Below are positions 54,301 to 61,766 of a DNA stretch of 64,000 nucleotides, piece after piece. Source of the stretch: a bacterium (GTDB lineage Bacteria; Planctomycetota; Planctomycetia; Kolteriales; Kolteriaceae); NCBI GenBank assembly GCA_019753235.1, contig JAIELF010000040.1, forward strand, positions 1 through 64,000. The letters are read 5' to 3'. The translations under genes were made by a program, and so were the position numbers. Each line of letters begins with the position of its first letter. Positions within the stretch are counted from its first letter, which is position 1. A model generated the notes under the pieces. The model worked only from the letters and a program-made list of their open reading frames with translations, did not search any database and was not told the DNA's origin.

Positions 54301-54440
54301 GCGTTCGTCTCTTGTCGAACCTGTGCCGAAGGCCTCCCAGAGCCCGCCACGTTCCTCGTCTCGCCCAGCGGGACGTCGGTCTTCGCGGCAGAGGGATCGG
54401 GCACGGGTGAGAGATCAATACGATCATCAGGCTCGGCCAA
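51321..54440 (-). CDS. Hanks-type Ser/Thr protein kinase with membrane anchor and repeat C-terminus
   Basis: 1039 residues from TTG at 54440, with GGGAG about eight bases upstream. A low-complexity N-terminus contains four copies of a 15-bp repeat. The kinase domain spans about 147-420: VGAGGMGEVFKAW (P-loop), catalytic Lys177, HRDIKPNN (Asp275), DMG (Asp294), and PPEQWAD. It is complete, so activity is expected. One membrane helix (WVLLASLILVAGVTAGGAYYL, about 451-471) separates it from a periplasmic part with degenerate repeats of about 55-60 residues, each with a conserved Trp and Arg/Lys-rich helix (WITSFQ, FLTWAQSL, IWRTPDELLAY, IWKSAAELVAF). The C-terminal end is beta-rich. It heads the kinase-DUF4384-caspase cluster. 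Confidence 0.88.
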   Translation of the reverse strand: MAEPDDRIDLSPVPDPSAAKTDVPLGETRNVAGSGRPSAQVRQETNAGLPNAGSSNAGLPNAGSPSADDRMAALGQSLIELQIISEQQWNEALARAGTISDIEAVLDALRHMPSLRKYRLEPNLPALSAYQASLIREGRICDLRLGSYLFIDRVGAGGMGEVFKAWNLNLDRIEAIKLVTHADITGSTIGMARFDREARVLAQLNHPCITTIYNTGREGNAAYIAMEFVHGRTLLDVVRDAKRKEEKVPEAWALDAMKEVASALEHAHQLGIIHRDIKPNNIMITQGGEVRVLDMGIARLLDPAASQSHSNLTRQVAGLGTPEVMPPEQWADASSVSPASDIYSLGCTLYYLLAGHMPFWSDTLHGLMSAHLTQAPESLRTARPELSPFVDQLIHRMLAKDPRDRFQTCSELLDAIQRGKLDVPRAQAAERPSPTRPREMPTARPASTRAWVLLASLILVAGVTAGGAYYLVHFQRNYSQQKDAWITSFQSANVDTWPTIDSLHAVLQKENPPKVSDDETFEEFKQWLKVRSEDQSRHRREFLTWAQSLQERKNKIWRTPDELLAYCKADLSTVSSKDDLDTIRRMVENETSRREAIRAKARVLLTSLETENKDVFAGPAELEAIASKVVPIDELTDEKDLDRIKEAIEVAAKKKFEGKVESELAHLQTDFVDVWKNTDAIKNHLGQKGGTPGAVTGNLEKMRSEVLHETWRRRAHYWLTDYQQDRVAIWKSAAELVAFVDQAFPTDIEDESAYQKMQQAVRTETKQRWKTTLAQWSGEFAGEYPELGPAIDPEKTTFPPGAEDSFTRAEGKEAFEETLLDQARSRIAKASPAPTGNPQADFQNDHLLKLVCWLAGLSDDDSEPTGELELTIEMNGKEIQAVPLQTKATLTATSTVPGFVTVIVLESTGRVFVFQWDEPLPANKKINVVRFDSTSEGEDQILCFVTSVNPRLQLPAVPANLGIKPVAVPPGYLEKFVFPPILTEKADIERIRSALPTPAVWDELIDSLGDEPSPGYGTQIEEVGEWAKSSIKVKWVGTK
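54251..54310. repeat. Four 15-bp tandem repeats within the kinase gene
   Basis: The units AGCCGGCGTTTGGCA and AGCCGGCGTTCGATG alternate (54251-54265, 54266-54280, 54281-54295, 54296-54310; the last unit ends GTTCGTCT). In the kinase they encode the Asn-Ala-Gly/Leu-Pro and Asn-Ala-Gly-Ser repeat between residues 44 and 64. The repeat number can change by slippage in steps of five residues without breaking the frame. Confidence 0.8.
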
Positions 54441-54765
54441 AATGCAATGCTCCCAGCGAGTCGTTCTGGTCCGCCTCTATTATCGGGGGATCATGAAACC
54501 GCCGCAACCCAGCAACTTGTCCCCGACGGAGGAGTGTGAAGCCTGCTTACCGAAAAACGAGCCCGATCGATTCCGTTTAGTCTGCGTGGAGCCTGGCGAT
54601 CGGCTTGGCGATTGCAGAGACTTGTCGACGCGACTCCTTCGCGTCGGGGTGGTTTCTCGGTAACTTGATGGAGTAGGCAACGGCGAACGGGTTAGCGGGA
54701 AGAACCTGGTTCATCACAGGTCTCGGGCGGATCCGATTTCATTCGGTTCTGGTTGGGGGGAAGAA
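54441..54765. other. Gene-free region upstream of the kinase gene
   Basis: There is no credible gene in these 325 bp. It lies between the kinase gene (minus) and a small plus-strand gene, so both promoters should be here. A perfect 8-bp inverted repeat, CGACGCGA and TCGCGTCG around CTCCT, forms a hairpin at 54626-54646. It has no T-run and is not an ordinary terminator. Other features are not evident. Confidence 0.4.
54626..54646. repeat. Perfect hairpin upstream of the small protein gene
   Basis: CGACGCGA (54626-54633) and TCGCGTCG (54639-54646) form an 8-bp perfect stem with a five-base loop. No poly-T follows on either strand. It may be a protein-binding or RNA-stabilising element. Confidence 0.4.
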
Positions 54766-55104
54766 GTGGTGGGGAAGAAATCGACCTGGGACATGACGGT
54801 CTACTGTTCCCATCCCGACTATCGCCGATCGCCGGCGCGTTACAAGATCGCTGCGGCATGGACGGGAGGGGATTATTCAGAGCTGAAGACGTACGGGTTT
54901 GCCGACGATGATTGTGTGCTCGATGTCTTTCGTGCTGCCGCGGCTCGGTTAACGAGGTTTCGGTCGTGCGAGGGAGAGACTGTCGGCGAGCTTCGGATCT
55001 ATCGGCTCGACACAGAGCGGTCGGATCTCAAACTCGAACCAGCCATCGATGTAGAACGCCGAGTGCAGGAACGACTCCATCTGTTGACGGATAAAGTCGG
55101 GTGA
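54766..55104 (+). CDS. Small hypothetical protein
   Basis: 112 residues from GTG at 54766, with a purine-rich GGGGGGAAGAA upstream. No family is recognised. The sequence is compact and soluble-looking, with one helix (CVLDVFRAAAARLTRFRSC) and a charged C-terminal helix (IDVERRVQERLHLLTDKVG). It converges with the HTH-EIIA gene, leaving 21 bp. It resembles small planctomycete proteins of unknown role. Confidence 0.55.
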   Translation: MVGKKSTWDMTVYCSHPDYRRSPARYKIAAAWTGGDYSELKTYGFADDDCVLDVFRAAAARLTRFRSCEGETVGELRIYRLDTERSDLKLEPAIDVERRVQERLHLLTDKVG

Positions 55105-55125
55105 TCGCCTTCGATGGGCGTGGAT

Positions 55126-55854
55126 TTACGAAGAGGCGGTTTTCGATTTCGCGTCTTGTTCGATGACATCGCTTTCGACTTGCTGAATGAACTCGAGAGC
55201 TTCGGTCGCGTCGACGACTTGCCGAAGCGTCGGAAGGAAATCCTCTCTTTGAATCATGCGAGACAATCGGGCAAGCGTTTGGATGTGTGTTCGTTGATCG
55301 CGAGCAAGGATGAGAAAGAAAAGATCGACCATTTGGCCGTTGGCGAATGGAATACCTGTATTGGTCCGCCCGAAAGCAAGAATAGATTCGCCTAGATCCG
55401 ACGTTAGGCGACTCCCAGGGTGAGGCAACGCCACGCCCCCGGCCAACGCGGTCGAATGCAGGCTCTCTCGTTCGCGAACCGCATCGAAGACTCGCGAAGG
55501 ATCAAACACTTGCCAGTTCGCATTGGCCAGCTCGACCAGCGACCGAAGAACGCTCGGAAGGGTTCTCCCTTCGAGGGGGATAGCGATCGTGTTCAGCTGC
55601 AGAATCTGCGATACGATGGAATCTTCGGCGGAATGATCGACCGATTCTTTGAGGGTCCGCTCGAAATGGCCTAGCTGCGAGTCTGAATAGAGAGGGATCT
55701 CGCGCTCGAGCCAATGATGGACCTCGGCAGAGTGAAAACGCCAATCGCCGTTGATCCTCTGACCGGGAATTCGGCCCTGTGAGGCGAGCTTCTCAATATC
55801 GCGCGCATCGCGACCAAGATAGCGAGCCAGACTTTTGACGTTAAACGTATTCAC
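55126..55854 (-). CDS. Helix-turn-helix regulator with PTS EIIA domain
   Basis: 242 residues from ATG at 55854. The first 50 or so residues form an excisionase/HTH-type DNA-binding domain (VKSLARYLGRDARDIEKLASQGRIPGQ and DWRFHSAEVHHWLE). The C-terminal part is a fructose/mannitol-type PTS EIIA domain (about 95-225) whose phosphorylated His is in GGVALPHPGSRL. Fusions of this kind resemble EIIANtr-type regulators, where phosphorylation tunes DNA or partner binding; no sugar-transporting EIIB/EIIC is nearby, so transport is unlikely. The gene lies upstream of, and divergent from, the YgfZ gene. Confidence 0.85.
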   Translation of the reverse strand: MNTFNVKSLARYLGRDARDIEKLASQGRIPGQRINGDWRFHSAEVHHWLEREIPLYSDSQLGHFERTLKESVDHSAEDSIVSQILQLNTIAIPLEGRTLPSVLRSLVELANANWQVFDPSRVFDAVRERESLHSTALAGGVALPHPGSRLTSDLGESILAFGRTNTGIPFANGQMVDLFFLILARDQRTHIQTLARLSRMIQREDFLPTLRQVVDATEALEFIQQVESDVIEQDAKSKTASS

Positions 55855-56010
55855 CGAAACCGTTGCCCCGCTGCCGTTCGAACATTCCCCCGACCCTGTA
55901 GGATATCATATCGGACAGGAACACCCGAATCATCGAGATCACCTTCATTTCCCGGTCCAATCGCGGGAAAAACGGGTCTCGTGACCCCTTTGTGTAAGGA
56001 GATATGGCGG

Positions 56011-57042
56011 ATGACCGCTTCCGATTCCCGCTCCGTTCCTCCCGTAACAACTGTTGATATGCATGCCCTGCAAGAGGCGATGGGTGACGCGCTGGTTGGC
56101 ATGAAACTCTCCCAGCATCACGACCGGATCGAAATCCTTGGCGAGGATCGAGCGAAGTTTCTTCATAATCTCTGCACGGCCGACGTGAATAAACTCTCGT
56201 CGGGCACGGGCACCGAAGCCTTTTTTCTCAATGCCAAGGGAAAGACGATCGATTACGGTCGGCTCTATGCCACCCAGACCAGCATTTGGCTGGACCTAGA
56301 GCCTGGACGGGCCAGTGCGATGTTAAAGCATCTCGATCGATACCTCTTTCGAGAGAGGGTCAACCTGCACGACCGGACCGCCGTTTACGAACATCTTCAT
56401 CTTTTGGGGCCGAAGGCGGATGAGTGGATCAGATCATTAATCGATGTGCCCTCTGACTTCCCTGTGCCCAGCGTGGCCGAGATCACGACGCCGGCCGGCA
56501 AAGTTCAGATCCGCCGCATGGCCCGGTCCGTTTGGCCCGGCTGGGACATCCTTGTTCCCCAAGATTCGCTCGCGAGCTGGATCGAGAGATTCGACTCGAT
56601 GGCTGGTCGCTGGTTAGACAACAATGTCATCGAGTCGCTTCGAGTGGAAGCGGGGATACCGCGCTTCGGCAAGGAGATCACCGAAGAGAATCTTGCGCAG
56701 GAGATTGGACGGGACGCCCTAGCGATCTCTTTCGCGAAGGGATGTTACATCGGGCAAGAGACGGTCGCTCGGCTAGACGCGATGGGTCACGTCAACAAAT
56801 TGCTCCGCGGGATCGAGCTACCAGCGAACGCTTCCGTCCAGGTCGGCGCCGAGATACGGGCTGGCGACAACCTGATCGGGCGGGTCGCGTCGGTGGCGGA
56901 TGCTTTGAAAGAGACTCCTTCGAAGCGAGTCCTGGCGGTACTTCGGCTAAACGGGGGTTCGCCGGGTGATCGCGTGACCATCGCGACCGATCAAGGCGTT
57001 TGCGAAGGGTCGGTTGTCACGCTTCCTTTTCCTTCGACATGA
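56011..57042 (+). CDS. YgfZ/GcvT-type folate-binding protein
   Basis: 343 residues, tRNA-modifying/iron-sulfur maturation protein of the YgfZ group. ATG at 56011 is preceded by AAGGAG (55996-56001) at nine bases; the frame open from 55981 adds ten residues without support. The folate-binding region is complete: LHNLCTADVNKL, and the signature KGCYIGQETVARL (K-G-C-Y-x-G-Q-E), which marks YgfZ rather than the glycine-cleavage GcvT. YgfZ works with tetrahydrofolate in repair and assembly of certain Fe-S enzymes such as MiaB. Its 3' end overlaps the convergent cysteine-rich-protein gene by 52 bp. Confidence 0.92.
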   Translation: MTASDSRSVPPVTTVDMHALQEAMGDALVGMKLSQHHDRIEILGEDRAKFLHNLCTADVNKLSSGTGTEAFFLNAKGKTIDYGRLYATQTSIWLDLEPGRASAMLKHLDRYLFRERVNLHDRTAVYEHLHLLGPKADEWIRSLIDVPSDFPVPSVAEITTPAGKVQIRRMARSVWPGWDILVPQDSLASWIERFDSMAGRWLDNNVIESLRVEAGIPRFGKEITEENLAQEIGRDALAISFAKGCYIGQETVARLDAMGHVNKLLRGIELPANASVQVGAEIRAGDNLIGRVASVADALKETPSKRVLAVLRLNGGSPGDRVTIATDQGVCEGSVVTLPFPST

Positions 57043-57677
57043 TCTTCGACATAAGAAGACTCGGTCTCCGGGATCGCTGCCGAGCTGCTTTCATTCGAGG
57101 AAGCCGAGCATGATTCCTCAGTTGCCGACGACGTCAGTCGACAACGCCTTTCCAGCAGAAAGAAGTTGGCAGGCTTCGGGCAACCGCTTTCCTGACGAAT
57201 CCACATCAAACCAAGGTAGAGCCCAGGGCAGACGGGGCGGACTTCGTCTCTCGCGTCGCGAGCGAATTTTGCCGACGAGCAGCGGTAGTCGAAAATCGTT
57301 GCCGACTTGCCATCAAGCCAGCTGTTGTCGATGAAGTACTCCGCCGTCACCTTCGCTTGACCGCAAACCTTGTTCACCATCAGCCCCTCTTCGGGCATGA
57401 CGTATTTGCCTTGCCAAACGACGCTCACGGCGCCGGCTGTCACCGGTCGAAGCAACGCCGGCCCCCGACCAATGACCGTTCCCTGGTAATACGCCCGAGG
57501 AACCTCCCCTTCCGGCAACGAGCGAAACAAGCAGAAGAGCTCGGATCGGCTCATCTTCAGAATGGATTCTTTTGAGGGACAGCAAGGTTGGCAAGCGTCG
57601 TCCGCCTGTGCCAACGAAGAAAGGGTTGAGATCAAGCTGACGGCAAGAGCCCAACAGATCCGAGAGAAGGAGAGCAT
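56991..57677 (-). CDS. Exported cysteine-rich hypothetical protein
   Basis: 228 residues from ATG at 57677, where a signal peptide begins (SRICWALAVSLISTLSSLAQA, cleaved after about 24). The open frame extends upstream to 57953, but that part covers a repeat and is not protein-like. The mature protein starts DDACQPCCPSKES and carries several further cysteines (SELFCLF, VNKVCG, DYRCSS, VRPVCPG, SGCPKP, ERRC), which suggests disulfides. The middle has GLYLGLMWIRQES, and the tail is Ser/Glu/Thr-rich. The family is unknown to me. It overlaps the YgfZ gene by 52 bp at the 3' end. Confidence 0.7.
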   Translation of the reverse strand: MLSFSRICWALAVSLISTLSSLAQADDACQPCCPSKESILKMSRSELFCLFRSLPEGEVPRAYYQGTVIGRGPALLRPVTAGAVSVVWQGKYVMPEEGLMVNKVCGQAKVTAEYFIDNSWLDGKSATIFDYRCSSAKFARDARDEVRPVCPGLYLGLMWIRQESGCPKPANFFLLERRCRLTSSATEESCSASSNESSSAAIPETESSYVEDHVEGKGSVTTDPSQTP

Positions 57678-57806
57678 TCGTTTCTGTCCCAGTAGAGCAG
57701 CCAACGGTGTTGAACACTGTCGGATACATCGACATGGAAAGGGGCGAGTGTTTAGGTTTGAAACGCTGATCGACCGGGGAGGGGTCGGTCTACCGATCGA
57801 CTTTCC

Positions 57807-57851
57807 GGATCGACCGGTTCGTTCGGATCGACCGGTTCGTTCGGATCGGCC
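57807..57851. repeat. Short tandem repeat upstream of the cysteine-rich protein gene
   Basis: GGATCGACCGGTTCGTTC occurs twice in direct tandem (57807-57824 and 57825-57842), with half a third copy (GGATCGGCC, 57843-57851). Each unit contains ACCGGT, a perfect palindrome, so the repeats may be operator sites for a regulator. It lies between the LysM and cysteine-rich-protein genes. Confidence 0.6.
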
Positions 57852-57856
57852 TTCGA

Positions 57857-59818
57857 TCAAGGACTCGATTTCGGAAGGCGAAGAAGCGTGCCGGCCGCTA
57901 CCTGATTTTCGATGGGAAGCCGATCCTTGTTCAAATCGTAAATCTCGCGCCACCGTCGTCCATCGCCCAGCGTTTTTGCCGACACGGCCCAGAGAGTCTC
58001 GGTCCGCTCGGCACGGTAAGTCCCGGGTGCGGTAGTGGCGCCAGGGGCGGCTTCCATAACGACGTTGTCAAAAGCCGACCGAGCTGACCCGGGCGCCATC
58101 GGTGCCGGGCGAGCATTCGTTCCACCTTCGACCCGTTTGAAGGCCTCTCGGCTGATGTCGTCCGCGGCGACATTCGAACCAGAGCCAGCCTTCTTCCCGG
58201 AGCCCCCCAGAACTTCGACCGGCGGGATGCGAACTCGGCTTCCAACAGGGACCGTGGTGGTGGCCGACGATCGGCTGCCATTGAAGCGAGCCAGCGATTC
58301 GCCCAATCCCGGCGACTTGTACATCGTCTGCGCGATCGATTCGTATGAGTCCCCGTCCAGAGCCAAGTAAATGCTGACGTCGTAGGAGACGACCTGTGGA
58401 ACGTCAGTGTTCCCGGCTTTTCGGCTTACGATGGTGGTTTCGCCATAAGCGACGTTGCTGCCGGCCGGTAGATTGTTGACCGGGTAGAACTCCTCCGCTC
58501 GGCCCGAAGCACCCCCTTCGCCGATCGAAGCGTAGCGATTCCCGCGTCGATGGAGTGGTACGAATTCGTTGGCCACCGCCACCGCGGTGGGGGCAACGGC
58601 CGACAACGCCCCTGCCGCCGACGACGCTGCCGGCGCCGCCGCTCGGGCGACGGGCTCGGCCCGCGAAAGAATGGTATCGGCCGCGACTCCCGACTCGCCG
58701 GCCAACGTCGGTTGCGCGCGAGCGATGACATCGCCGGCTGGGACCGGTGACTCTTGGGCGGGCGTTGGCGGCGCAGTCGATAACTCCTTCGGCTGCGCCG
58801 GCGGCGTCCCGGCTTCGTCATCCACGGGCTTCGATCGCGCGGAGATCGCTCCGGGGGGAGCGGGAATGGGCCGATGGTTCGTGGGCGTGGCCCGGGCCGC
58901 TACCGGCTTTTTCGGAACCTCATCCGATACCGGATCAGTCTTCGAGACCGGCAACACCTCGGCCGTCCGTTTCACGATCGCAGGCGGCGCCGGAATCAGA
59001 GCCGCCGCCTCGATCGCACGCTCGTCGGTCGGCGGAGCAGACTCAACCTTTTCCGCGACGGTGGGCGGAGTCATGCTGACGGGGGCGGGTTCATCTGGCG
59101 TCGGCAATTCCTCTTGCTTGGCAACATCTCGCTCGGAAGCGGGTTTCGTCTCGGTCTTCGAAACAGAGGGAATCGCGGGCTCGGCCGGCTTCGCTTCGTC
59201 CTCAGAGAAGCTCGGCGGCGGAGGGATCATCATTTCTGCGGCGGGTTCCGGCGACGAAGCGTTTGAAACCGGGCTGGCCGGCATCTCCGGCAAAGCGGGC
59301 ATCGAATCGACCTTTGGAACTGTCTCGACCAATTTCGCCTCCGAAGCAACCGCCGGTGGGGTGGTGGCTGCTTCGATCTTCGGCTCGGCTACTTGGGTCT
59401 TGGCGGGCGAAGCGATTCCATCAAGCGACGGCAAAGCCATGTCGTCCAGAAAATCATCCGCGCTAGACGATTTCTTCTCCGAAGCCTTTTTCTCGGCCTT
59501 ATCGAATGTGGCAACGCTTTCCTTTGGCTCGGAAACCGATTCCTTTGGGAGCGCCGGCGCGGCGGGTGTCGACTGGGCCGCGATCTCGGTTTTCTTTTCC
59601 TGGTCGATATCCGTGGATGCGATCGGCGGAAGTGGTTCGTTGCTATTCCCGGACGAGGTACCAGCAACCTGCTTGGGGGCCTCGGCCGTAGGGAGAAGCT
59701 CTTCGAGCGAGGCCAACTTGGCCAGCGTCGTCGTGTAACCGCCGTACCAGAGAGCCCCTCCAATGCTGGAAAGAAAGACGATGGTGGTGACCGTCGCGAT
59801 GAGGACGTCGCGTGACAT
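57857..59818 (-). CDS. LysM-domain membrane-anchored protein
   Basis: About 653 residues from ATG at 59818, which has GGGAGGAG at eight bases; a second ATG at 59908 also has a purine-rich AAAGGGGAT, so the start is not certain. One membrane helix near the N-terminus (VLIATVTTIVFLSSIGGALWY) is followed by more than 400 residues of Ala/Pro/Glu-rich low complexity. The C-terminus holds LysM-type repeats: SIYLALDGDSYESIAQTMYKS with SRVRIP, and RAERTETLWAVSAKTLGD with IYDLNKDRL and GTLLRLP. LysM binds peptidoglycan or chitin-like glycans, so this protein probably tethers the membrane to the wall. It lies next to rsmH. Confidence 0.83.
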   Translation of the reverse strand: MSRDVLIATVTTIVFLSSIGGALWYGGYTTTLAKLASLEELLPTAEAPKQVAGTSSGNSNEPLPPIASTDIDQEKKTEIAAQSTPAAPALPKESVSEPKESVATFDKAEKKASEKKSSSADDFLDDMALPSLDGIASPAKTQVAEPKIEAATTPPAVASEAKLVETVPKVDSMPALPEMPASPVSNASSPEPAAEMMIPPPPSFSEDEAKPAEPAIPSVSKTETKPASERDVAKQEELPTPDEPAPVSMTPPTVAEKVESAPPTDERAIEAAALIPAPPAIVKRTAEVLPVSKTDPVSDEVPKKPVAARATPTNHRPIPAPPGAISARSKPVDDEAGTPPAQPKELSTAPPTPAQESPVPAGDVIARAQPTLAGESGVAADTILSRAEPVARAAAPAASSAAGALSAVAPTAVAVANEFVPLHRRGNRYASIGEGGASGRAEEFYPVNNLPAGSNVAYGETTIVSRKAGNTDVPQVVSYDVSIYLALDGDSYESIAQTMYKSPGLGESLARFNGSRSSATTTVPVGSRVRIPPVEVLGGSGKKAGSGSNVAADDISREAFKRVEGGTNARPAPMAPGSARSAFDNVVMEAAPGATTAPGTYRAERTETLWAVSAKTLGDGRRWREIYDLNKDRLPIENQVAAGTLLRLPKSSP

Positions 59819-59958
59819 GGAGGCGACTCCTCCCTTCTCTTGCACGAGCCAGATCGGTTCCCGCGATGGGCTCTGATGAGCATCCGAAAGCCAAGTGGGA
59901 CCGGACATGAAGGTATCCCCTTTATCGTCATCGGCACTTAGGCCGATCCCTAATCATC

Positions 59959-60897
59959 TCAAGCTCGACGAACCACTCGCAGTTTGGCACTTCTTGATCG
60001 AGGATTCTGCCGGGCTTCCTCATCACTGGCCGTCACCGGCTTTTTCGTGATCCGATGCCAAACGTCCCGATCACCGAACGCCTGTTTGACCCGACGATCT
60101 TCCAACGAGTGGAAGCTAATCACCGCCACTCGGCCCCCAGGGCGAACAAGTTTGGGAAGCGACTTAAGCAGCCTTTCGAGCGAGCCAAGCTCGTCGTTGA
60201 CTGCAATCCGCAACCCCTGAAAAACACGCGTCGCCGGGTCGATTCCCGTCCCTTGGTGTCGCCGTTCTCTCGGCACCACCTGGCGAACAAGATCCGCCAA
60301 TTGGAAAGTCGTTCGAATCGCTTCGGTCCGCCGAGACTCGGCAATACGCCGAGCTACCTGCCGACTGAATCGCTCCTCGCCGTACTCCCAAAAGATCCAC
60401 GCCAACTCCCGCTCGGAGAGCTGAGCCACCAAATCCGCGGCCGATGGACCCTCGCTCGCGTTCATCCGCATATCCAGAGGACCGTCTCGACGGAAGCTGA
60501 ATCCGCGCTCCGCCTGGTCAAGTTGTGGCGAAGAAACTCCCAGATCAGCCAATAAAATGTCAATCTGGGGAATCTGTGCGTTTTGCAGAACATTTTCGAG
60601 CCATTCAAAGTTGGAATGGATCAGGAGGGTCCGTGTCTGCGGGCCGACGGCAGATTTGGCGTGATGCAGGTTCGGTTCGTCGCGGTCCAGTAGAAGAAGC
60701 TGCCCCCCCGGGCCGATCCGCTCGGCAATCGCCTTCGCGTGCCCCCCCAGGCCGGCGGTCGCGTCGACGGCGATTTCGCCCGGTTGCGGATCTAGGTGCT
60801 CGATCGCTTCGTGGAGAAGGACTGGCCGATGCGTGGGCAGCCTCTCGGGTGGCGAAGCATCGCCCGGGGTCGGCAAGTCGGAAGGATCAGACATCAT
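59959..60897 (-). CDS. rsmH: 16S rRNA (cytosine1402-N4)-methyltransferase RsmH
   Basis: 312 residues. RsmH (MraW) methylates N4 of C1402 in 16S rRNA and is usually a dcw cluster member. Motifs are THRPVLLHEAIEHL, the SAM loop DATAGLGGHAKAI, LDRDEPNLHHA, LADLGVSSPQLDQAERGFSF, and FHSLEDRRVKQAF. The protein length is normal. Here it starts at ATG 60897 and is followed by the LysM membrane-protein gene 140 bp later (50 bp if its upstream start is used); dcw division genes such as ftsL and ftsI are not next to it. The divergent ubiE/menG gene lies 128 bp away. Confidence 0.95.
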   Translation of the reverse strand: MMSDPSDLPTPGDASPPERLPTHRPVLLHEAIEHLDPQPGEIAVDATAGLGGHAKAIAERIGPGGQLLLLDRDEPNLHHAKSAVGPQTRTLLIHSNFEWLENVLQNAQIPQIDILLADLGVSSPQLDQAERGFSFRRDGPLDMRMNASEGPSAADLVAQLSERELAWIFWEYGEERFSRQVARRIAESRRTEAIRTTFQLADLVRQVVPRERRHQGTGIDPATRVFQGLRIAVNDELGSLERLLKSLPKLVRPGGRVAVISFHSLEDRRVKQAFGDRDVWHRITKKPVTASDEEARQNPRSRSAKLRVVRRA

Positions 60898-61025
60898 CTT
60901 TTCTTTCGGCTAAAGGTTGGCATGCTCCCGGGCTCTACGATAACAGGGGGCGGTATTGGCGTCTTGCGGCAACCCTCGCGGGTTTGTCGGTCGAGAATAG
61001 CTCTTCGATAGAAAGGTGCGGCGCA

Positions 61026-61766
61026 TTGGAGGTCGATTCGCAGGCTGTCGATAAACGAGGCGACCGGGTCCGGGCGATGTTCGCGAGCATCGCGGGGCGT
61101 TACGATCTTCTCAATCACCTTCTCAGTCTCAACATCGATAAGAGTTGGCGAACCTTCACGATTAAAAAACTCGCCCCCACGGCCGGCCAAAGAATTCTCG
61201 ATGTTTGTACCGGGACCGGCGATTTGGCGCTCGGGTTCGCGGCCCGGGTCCCGAAGGTGGAGGTGATTGGCCTCGATTTCTGTCCCGAGATGCTCGAGGT
61301 GGCCCGGCAAAAAAATGCCAAGGCGACGGCAAAGGTGCTGCAGTTCGGTGACGGCGATGCTACCCAACTTCCGGTCGAGAGCAACGCCTTCGATATTGTC
61401 ACGTGTGCGTTTGGCCTGCGGAACGTTTCCGATACCGAACGAGGGATCGACGAGATGATCCGTGTCGCGAAGGTCGGCGGTAAAGTCGGGATTCTCGAAT
61501 TCAGCAAGCCACGCGTACCGATCCTTCGTTGGTGCTACCTGGCGTACTTCAAATACTTGTTGCCAAGAATCGGACAGCAGGTTTCGGGGAATGATCACGG
61601 CGCTTATGAGTACCTTCCAGCCAGCGTGCTCGCGTTTCCTGATGGCCCCGTCATGGTCGAGCTTCTCACATCGCGCGGGCTTCGAGATGTCGTTGCCTAT
61701 CCCTTAACGCTCGGGATTGCGACGCTTTATGTCGGTTCAAAGTCAACCCCGAAGGAGCGTCGCTGA
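61026..61766 (+). CDS. ubiE: Demethylmenaquinone/ubiquinone methyltransferase UbiE/MenG
   Basis: SAM-dependent C-methyltransferase of 246 residues for quinone synthesis. TTG at 61026, preceded by AAAGG, gives the usual start before DKRGDRVRAMFASIAGRYDLLN; the frame open from 60525 overlaps rsmH and is not quinone-like. Motifs are VCTGTGDLALGF (SAM loop), GLDFCPEMLEVA, and TCAFGLRNVSDTERGIDEM, both family signatures. Planctomycetes make menaquinone, so MenG activity is more likely than ubiquinone methylation. The TGA stop overlaps the ATG of ubiX by one base (TGATG), so both are co-translated. Confidence 0.93.
   Translation: MEVDSQAVDKRGDRVRAMFASIAGRYDLLNHLLSLNIDKSWRTFTIKKLAPTAGQRILDVCTGTGDLALGFAARVPKVEVIGLDFCPEMLEVARQKNAKATAKVLQFGDGDATQLPVESNAFDIVTCAFGLRNVSDTERGIDEMIRVAKVGGKVGILEFSKPRVPILRWCYLAYFKYLLPRIGQQVSGNDHGAYEYLPASVLAFPDGPVMVELLTSRGLRDVVAYPLTLGIATLYVGSKSTPKERR

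Noticed and set aside
46638-54440. Toxin-antitoxin or phage defence island
   Set aside because: No transposase, integrase or nuclease genes are nearby, and the caspase and DUF4384 proteins have signal peptides, which does not fit a cytoplasmic defence system.
57807-57851. CRISPR-like repeat array
   Set aside because: The units are directly adjacent with no spacers, so it is a simple tandem repeat.
57678-57953. N-terminal extension of the cysteine-rich protein
   Set aside because: It covers an 18-bp repeat and part of the LysM gene, and a clear signal peptide begins at 57677.
60525-61025. An N-terminal extension of 167 residues on ubiE
   Set aside because: The extra part overlaps rsmH in antisense, and the UbiE family starts at the TTG near 61026.
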